From Batrachochytrium dendrobatidis JAM81 (taxonomy: Eukaryota > Chytridiomycota > Chytridiomycetes > Rhizophydiales), in NCBI RefSeq assembly GCF_000203795.2, contig NW_006281099.1, positions 3,041,774 to 3,105,773 on the forward strand: DNA of 64,000 nt, in the 5' to 3' direction. The notes beneath the pieces are model-generated. The model saw nothing but the letters and a program-made list of their open reading frames with translations, ran no database searches and was not told the origin of the DNA. A program made the position numbers and the translations under genes. Position 1 is the stretch's first letter, and every line of letters starts with the position of its first letter. This document shows positions 63,601 through 64,000 of the stretch, piece after piece.

Positions 63601-64000
63601 TTTTTGATTGGTTTGAAATAGGCTGATATTTATGATTTGAAACGGCATTGTTTAGTTTTATGTGTTGGCTGAATTGGGTCTGACATCAATAATGATTTTT
63701 GAACATATTGTTAAAGAAAACCATTTTAGATTTACAAGAAAAACTCAAATTAGCAGTACAAGTAAATGAACAGTCACCCATTCAGCATTTTGATAGCAGT
63801 ATAGATCCAAACTTGCAAATCAAAACTCTTTCGGTATGTCTAGGTTTTTATGCCTTTCATTTTACTGGATGGACTGGTGATGAGTTTATATGCAAGCTTA
63901 TATCATTGTGGTGATTTCTAGGAAAAACTTGCTCATGCCGAGCACGAGTTGAGCATGATTAGAAAGTCGCAGTCGAGTGTCGAGTTTGAGTATCAGCAAT
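54604..64000 (+). CDS. CEP290: CEP290-like ciliary transition-zone coiled-coil protein, truncated by window end
   Basis: Scaffold of the Y-links at the base of cilia, gating protein entry. The gene starts at ATG 54604 (exon 1 to 54684; SWEQVLSIPIE resembles the CEP290 start) and runs through more than 30 small exons to the window edge, where it is open. Almost all of it is heptad coiled coil. Family-specific anchors are AYGLKDAVQEIKNLKLKLRI (56.7 kb), ENQELRARLGMD (57.0 kb), RLEEERLQLKSALR then ERGERAIALGLTAQDLM (57.2-57.3 kb), ELTDSKLQMLYKDHNKSKA and MQVNEGMLARRYTALSDVE (58.3-58.6 kb), and IGKLHHHILALQMSE (59.9 kb). All occur in the same order as in animal CEP290. Introns are mostly 50-110 bp. 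The last ~500 residues of the family are presumably beyond the window. Its presence implies a functional flagellum. Confidence 0.9.

Overview
This window comes from a eukaryotic, intron-rich, moderately AT-rich nuclear genome with tightly packed genes. The protein families are fungal: a Yck-type casein kinase 1, yeast-type Cox6, an Msc7-like aldehyde dehydrogenase and a Zim17-type zinc finger. Two genes, however, belong to the flagellum and its basal body (CEP290 and a ZMYND12 homologue). That combination points to a zoosporic fungus, most likely a chytrid. The short secreted protein at about 29 kb and the general gene style would fit a Rhizophydiales/Batrachochytrium-like lineage, but that is inference.

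Layout. 0-0.4 kb: N-terminal exon of a possible formin (-). 1.9-4.4 kb: casein kinase 1 (-). 6.2-9.4 kb: mitochondrial aconitase (+). 9.6-12.0 kb: threonyl-tRNA synthetase (-), divergent from the U5 snRNP GTPase SNU114/EFTUD2 (12.1-16.1 kb, +). 16.2-18.1 kb: ZMYND12-like protein (-). 18.3-19.0 kb: unknown membrane protein (+). 19.6-22.2 kb: cytosolic asparaginyl-tRNA synthetase (+). 22.4-25.3 kb: DUF726/TMCO4 hydrolase (-). 26.0-26.7 kb: Zim17/DNLZ (-). 27.1-28.1 kb: unknown three-exon gene (+). 28.2-31.8 kb: a rearranged region in which a secreted-protein gene sits between two 709-bp direct repeats. One repeat carries a truncated Mn-SOD copy; the other belongs to the intact Mn-SOD gene. 32.1-32.9 kb: AlkB-like dioxygenase (-). 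33.1-35.4 kb: Msc7-like aldehyde dehydrogenase (+). 35.5-40.3 kb: pecanex-like polytopic protein (-). 40.5-41.3 kb: COX6/COX5A (+). 42.0-44.1 kb: LRR receptor-like membrane protein (+). 44.4-46.0 kb: CDF metal transporter (-). 46.4-51.9 kb: DHX29-like helicase (-). 52.3-53.2 kb: FUN14 protein (+). 53.3-54.3 kb: ribosomal protein eS26 (+). 54.6-64 kb: CEP290 (+), cut by the window end.

Most genes are unlinked housekeeping functions: mitochondrial metabolism (aconitase, COX6, Mn-SOD, Zim17), translation (ThrRS, AsnRS, eS26, DHX29), splicing (SNU114) and cilium (CEP290, ZMYND12). No operon or gene-cluster logic is visible. Exon boundaries were worked out by hand from GT/AG sites and reading phase; where every exon is listed the phases close without internal stops.

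The most interesting non-genic signal is a small dispersed repeat. Two copies (42.2-42.7 kb and 46.2-46.4 kb) end in inverted ATTCACGTAAAATG / CATTTTACGTGAAT termini and share an internal block with a third copy at 1.3-1.5 kb. Solo ends lie near several start codons and in introns. It looks like a MITE-type family. No CRISPR array, rRNA or tRNA gene was recognised.
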